From NCBI RefSeq assembly GCF_003148495.1, contig NZ_QGGH01000001.1:1632347-1696346 (forward strand): DNA of 64,000 nt. Direction: 5' to 3'. The notes below the pieces were generated by a model. The model had not been told where the DNA came from and ran no database searches. It saw only the letters and a list, made by a program, of their open reading frames with translations. The stretch comes from Mesorhizobium loti (lineage in GTDB: Bacteria > Pseudomonadota > Alphaproteobacteria > Rhizobiales > Rhizobiaceae). The translations under genes were made by a program, and so were the position numbers. This document shows, in pieces, positions 60,739 through 64,000 of the stretch. Every line of letters starts with the position of its first letter. Within the stretch, counting starts at the first letter, position 1.

Positions 60739-61721
60739 GCGAAACGACCATCGGCGGCATTGCCAACCGGATGCCAAAATTCATCCGCCGCGCCGACCCG
60801 GCGGTGCTGACGGCCTTCGCCTGCATCGTGCTGCTGCTGTTCCTGGGCAGTCTCTATTCGCGCAGTTTCCTGTCGCCGGAATATCTCTTGCAGCAGCTCA
60901 AGGTGGCCTCGTTCCTCGGCGTCATCGCCACAGGCATGATGCTGGTCATCCTGCTAGGCCAGATCGACCTGTCGGTGCCGTGGTCGGTGGCGGTAGGCGC
61001 CATGATGGCCTGCGCGGCGGCCGCCTATGGTCCGCTCGGCGTGGCGCTGGCCATTCCGTTCGGCATTTTCTGCGGGGTGCTGATCGGTATCGTCAACGGT
61101 ATCGGTGTCGCCTATCTCAGAATTCCGTCTATGATCATCACGCTTGCCACCAACGCCGTCGCGCAAGGGCTGATGGTGGTCTACACTGGCGGGTTCTCGC
61201 CGCAGGATTCGGCAACCGTGGCGATGCGCTATGTGGCGACCGGCTTTACCATTCCTGGCGTGCCCAATGCCGTCGTCATCTGGGCGCTGATCGGGGCCGC
61301 GATGGTCTTCGTGCTGACCCGCACCAGCTTCGGCCGCAGCGTCTACGGCATCGGCAATCGCGAGCGCGCCGCCTATCTCTCCGGCATAGACACGCGCCGC
61401 GTGGTGATGATCGCCTTCGCGGTTTCCGGCGGGCTCTCGGCCTTCGGCGGGGTGCTGCTCGCCGGCTATGCTTCCAAGGCGGCGCAGTCGATGGGTGATG
61501 CCTATCTGCTGCCATCGATCGCCGCGGTTGTGCTGGGCGGCACCTCGATCCTGGGCGGGCGCGGCTCGTATCTCGGCACCGTTGCCGGTGTCATCCTGAT
61601 CACGCTGCTGCAATCCATCCTATCGGTCATGCAGATGCCGGAGGCGGGGCGACAGATCATCTACGGCGTCGTCATCGTCGCCATGCTGCTGCTCTACGGC
61701 CGCGCGCCGGCAAGCCGCTGA
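60735..61721 (+). CDS. CUT2 ABC transporter permease 2
   Basis: 328 residues from GTG 60735 overlapping the previous stop (a GTG at 60726 is also in frame). GQIDLSVPWSVAVGAMM and GGTSILGGRGSYLGTVAG are typical. With permease 1 it forms a heterodimeric channel, unusual only in that both permeases are encoded beside one double-domain ATPase. Confidence 0.9.
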   Translation: MSETTIGGIANRMPKFIRRADPAVLTAFACIVLLLFLGSLYSRSFLSPEYLLQQLKVASFLGVIATGMMLVILLGQIDLSVPWSVAVGAMMACAAAAYGPLGVALAIPFGIFCGVLIGIVNGIGVAYLRIPSMIITLATNAVAQGLMVVYTGGFSPQDSATVAMRYVATGFTIPGVPNAVVIWALIGAAMVFVLTRTSFGRSVYGIGNRERAAYLSGIDTRRVVMIAFAVSGGLSAFGGVLLAGYASKAAQSMGDAYLLPSIAAVVLGGTSILGGRGSYLGTVAGVILITLLQSILSVMQMPEAGRQIIYGVVIVAMLLLYGRAPASR

Positions 61722-61723
61722 CA

Positions 61724-62272
61724 GTGGACGAAAAGACAGCACAGGCGCCAACGGGCGCTCCCGGCTCGGTGCCTCCGGCCATCGTGGTGATGGGCGTCGC
61801 CGGCTGCGGCAAGTCGGCCGTCGGTGTTGCGCTGGCGGCCGCGCTGGGCGTTACCTTTATCGAGGGCGACAGGCTGCACCCGCCGGAAAACGTCGCACGC
61901 ATGGCAAGCGGCGAGCCGCTGACCGACGAATTGCGTGAGGGCTGGCTCGACGCGATCGGCGAGCGCATCGCGGCGTCGGTGGGGAAGGGCGAAGGCGTGG
62001 TTGCCGCCTGCTCGGCACTGAAGCGCAGCTATCGCGACCGGCTGAGCAGCTTCTGCCCGCAGATCGTGTTCCTCTACCTGGAGATCGACCCTGCCACGGC
62101 TAGGCGGCGCGTCGGCAACCGCAAGGGCCACTTCATGCCGGCGAGCCTGGTCGACAGCCAGTTCGCCATCCTGGAGCCGCCGGCAGCGGATGAGCGGGCA
62201 CTGACGCTCGATGCGACACGCCCGGTCGGTGAAGTCGTCGCTGCCGCGGTCCGCCAGATGCGCCGGTCATGA
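61724..62272 (+). CDS. gntK: Gluconokinase
   Basis: 182 residues. P-loop GVAGCGKS (24-31), the EGDRLHPPENVARMASGEPLTD segment and the CSALKRSYRD motif typical of GntK. Phosphorylates gluconate to 6-phosphogluconate. Starts at GTG 61724 two bases after the permease stop; last gene of the operon, which supports gluconate or a related sugar acid as the transported substrate. Confidence 0.93.
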   Translation: MDEKTAQAPTGAPGSVPPAIVVMGVAGCGKSAVGVALAAALGVTFIEGDRLHPPENVARMASGEPLTDELREGWLDAIGERIAASVGKGEGVVAACSALKRSYRDRLSSFCPQIVFLYLEIDPATARRRVGNRKGHFMPASLVDSQFAILEPPAADERALTLDATRPVGEVVAAAVRQMRRS

Positions 62273-63418
62273 GCCTTCGTCCGTGCCGATGCCGGTGCTG
62301 TCCTGAGCCTCGGTCAGCCGCTGCCGACGGGACCACGTCATCATCTGCTCGGGGTAGAGCTTCAGCGCCTCCAACAGGCGGTCGCGCTTGAGAAGGATGT
62401 AGTGCGCCTGCACGGCCATGTTCTTGGTGCCATCCCTGGCCATGTCCGTTGCCTGGGTGACAGACGCCTCAGGCGTCAACGCGGGGCTGAGCACGGCACG
62501 GTATTCGATGAACGGAACCACTTCGAAGGTCGACATGGCAAACAGCGCCGTCCCGCCCCTGGCGGCGAAATTCGCCGGCGCCGAGGCGAGGTGGGTCCAG
62601 CCGCTTTCGCCCATGGCGGCTTCGGTGAAGGTCGTGCCGGCATGGATGGTGTTGGTCATCGTCACCACGCCATTCTGCTTCAGGATCTTCTGGATGCGGA
62701 TGGTGACCTGATAGGCGTCGTCGCGATCAAAGGTGACCCGGCTTTTCAGGAACCGGTTCTCGACATTGATCAGCGGCGGGTTGAGGAAACGCAGGCCGAA
62801 CGCCGTTTCGGAAATACCGTGGGTGTGGACGCTCACCTGATGCGCCTCGATACCGGCCTCGTACAAAGCGCGCTTGCCGATGATGGTCTGGGCAGTGAAC
62901 TGATCGCACCAGAGGATGGCGCCGTGGCCCTGCCGCAAGGCCGACTGCAGCCCCTCTAGCCCTTCGAGTCGGATCGTCGGCGACCAGCGGCCGGTCACCA
63001 GATGTGCGGCGAGCTGCAGGCGGCGGCGATGGCGTGCCACCAGCAAACCCTCGAACAGCTTGCACGCATCGATGCCGTCGCCAAGCACCGCGCGTGTGGC
63101 GGCAGCGTAGGCGGGAAACTCCTTGCGCATATGGCGCTTCAGGCGAAACCTCGACATGCGGCTGCAGATCGGCGCCCACCAGCGCACCGGCAGGGCCGCT
63201 GCGACCATGAGATAGAAGACGCACAGCAGGCTTTCGCGGAGGTCCCTGTTGGAAAAGCGGCGAAGCCGGCCGGGGCGATCCAGTTTGCGGCTGAAAAAGC
63301 GCACATCCTCCGCCCGTTCCGGGACAAAGACGTCGGCGATGATTTCAGTGCGGAAACTGGCTGCCGATGGCGGCTTGCGGGCGGCCTTGCGGGATTTTGC
63401 GAACCACGACAGCCTCAT
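62267..63418 (-). CDS. Acyltransferase-like (LPLAT/LpxL-type?) hypothetical protein
   Basis: 383 residues from ATG 63418. The stretch GHGAILWCDQFTAQ and the following segments resemble the lysophospholipid/lipid A acyltransferase superfamily, but the canonical H-x4-D/E box is not obvious, and the hydrophobic segment LLCVFYLMVAAALPV (~60-80) could anchor it in the membrane. Not firmly recognised. Convergent with gntK (six-base overlap). Confidence 0.5.
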   Translation of the reverse strand: MRLSWFAKSRKAARKPPSAASFRTEIIADVFVPERAEDVRFFSRKLDRPGRLRRFSNRDLRESLLCVFYLMVAAALPVRWWAPICSRMSRFRLKRHMRKEFPAYAAATRAVLGDGIDACKLFEGLLVARHRRRLQLAAHLVTGRWSPTIRLEGLEGLQSALRQGHGAILWCDQFTAQTIIGKRALYEAGIEAHQVSVHTHGISETAFGLRFLNPPLINVENRFLKSRVTFDRDDAYQVTIRIQKILKQNGVVTMTNTIHAGTTFTEAAMGESGWTHLASAPANFAARGGTALFAMSTFEVVPFIEYRAVLSPALTPEASVTQATDMARDGTKNMAVQAHYILLKRDRLLEALKLYPEQMMTWSRRQRLTEAQDSTGIGTDEGS

Positions 63419-63678
63419 CGGTCCAGCCTGTTCTTCGAACCCCGCTTTACTGCGTCGGCATGGACCGCGCAAGGTTGTGTCCGCGCTCAAGACTTCTGCA
63501 AATCTCGCTATGACTGGGACAGGCGCGCCGCTTGCGGCATCGGCACCCGACGCAAGGAGGACTATCAGCTCTTCGTGCCGCGCTAGCTGGCGCCGGCAAC
63601 GCCGGGCCGCCGATCGCCGACCGGCAGACATAACTTCAGAATGTTGATTTCGAGGGCCGGACGAAGATATTTGTCTCG
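63419..63678. other. Intergenic region, nothing recognised
   Basis: A 260-bp gap between the acyltransferase-like gene start and the LysR gene end. The open frames here are weak. No feature was recognised. Confidence 0.3.
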
Positions 63679-64000
63679 CTATTCCATATACGGCGTCAGC
63701 ACATCTTCGATCCATTTCATGAATGCGCGGACTCGGCGCGATAGATTGCTCCGATGTGCAACGACGAGGGACACGGCGAGCGCCCGGCGACGAAAATCGG
63801 GTATGATCTCCACAAGCGCTCCACTCTCTAAGTATCGGCTGATGCCCAAGAGTGGCGCCTGAATCAGACCAAGGCCGGCGAGGGCGGCGGCTTCGTAGGT
63901 CTGCGCGCTGTTGACGTGTAACGCACCTGGCAACTGAAGCGTCGCGTAGCTGTCGCCGTCCGGATATTCCCATCCATAGGGTCTCGCGCCCAGCATCGTC
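63679..64000 (-). CDS. LysR-family transcriptional regulator, C-terminal part
   Basis: The frame is open to the right edge of the window, so only the last ~107 residues of the effector domain are present. LHVNSAQTYEAAALAGLGLIQAPLLGISRYLESGALVEIIPDF and the tail VVAHRSNLSRRVRAFMKWIEDVL are typical of LysR proteins. DNA-binding domain lies outside the window. Confidence 0.88.
   Translation of the reverse strand, partial: TMLGARPYGWEYPDGDSYATLQLPGALHVNSAQTYEAAALAGLGLIQAPLLGISRYLESGALVEIIPDFRRRALAVSLVVAHRSNLSRRVRAFMKWIEDVLTPYME

Noticed and set aside
1..64000. CRISPR array, tRNA, rRNA, IS elements or prophage genes
   Set aside because: No regularly spaced repeats, tRNA-like cloverleafs, transposase or phage motifs were recognised on either strand by reading; a dedicated scan would be needed to exclude small RNAs.

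Overview
The window is GC-rich, densely packed, unidirectionally clustered DNA typical of an alphaproteobacterial Rhizobiales chromosome or large plasmid; the mixture of FrcA-type single-domain sugar ATPases, Moc-like catabolic genes, LacI/GntR/AraC sugar regulators and a DUF3175 gene points to Mesorhizobium or a close relative (inference from gene content, not from a marker gene). No rRNA, tRNA, insertion sequence, phage gene or CRISPR array was recognised.

Layout. 1-4.9 kb: end of a spermidine/putrescine-type ABC importer (binding protein, two permeases, ATPase) followed by the two subunits of an aconitase-X-type dehydratase. 5.0-21.4 kb: a divergent LacI regulator, then a 15-kb co-directional run holding a CUT1 importer with two different ATPases, an oxidoreductase, a TIM-barrel isomerase, a complete CUT2 importer, a DUF4432 epimerase-like protein, a desaturase-type oxygenase plus Rieske ferredoxin, a PanB-like protein and formyl-tetrahydrofolate deformylase (PurU). 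21.4-25.4 kb: an ammonia-lyase-fold protein lacking the MIO precursor serine, coupled to an ornithine-cyclodeaminase-like gene, and a divergent DHA2 drug-type MFS exporter. 25.7-33.2 kb: a CUT2 importer in which one permease is fused to a strictosidine-synthase-like propeller, with a second propeller gene beside it. 33.2-40.3 kb (minus strand): a cox-like molybdenum hydroxylase operon with a split large subunit, MoxR and VWA maturation proteins and an amidohydrolase.

40.3-44.9 kb is a lower-GC island that looks like a small RiPP locus: a YcaO enzyme, a divergent small precursor with a nitrile-hydratase-type leader, a SARP/BTAD-type regulator and a small secreted two-cysteine protein. No dedicated transporter, dehydrogenase or E1-like partner is visible. 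This is the strongest candidate for an undescribed system.

44.9-54.1 kb: AraC regulator, SDR, CUT2 permease and ATPase (minus) divergent from a CUT2 binding protein (plus), then two near-duplicate GntR regulators flanking a divergent dehydrogenase/epimerase pair whose intergenic region carries a perfect GntR-type palindrome. 54.2-62.3 kb: MFS transporter, LacI regulator with a perfect operator downstream, a CUT2 importer with two permeases, and gluconokinase, together a likely gluconate/sugar-acid uptake unit. 62.3-64.0 kb: an acyltransferase-like protein and the C-terminal end of a LysR regulator that runs off the window.

Overall the window is a catabolic accessory region: six ABC importers for polyols, sugars or sugar acids, each with local regulators and modifying enzymes, and a conserved habit of placing a strong stem-loop directly after each periplasmic binding-protein gene.
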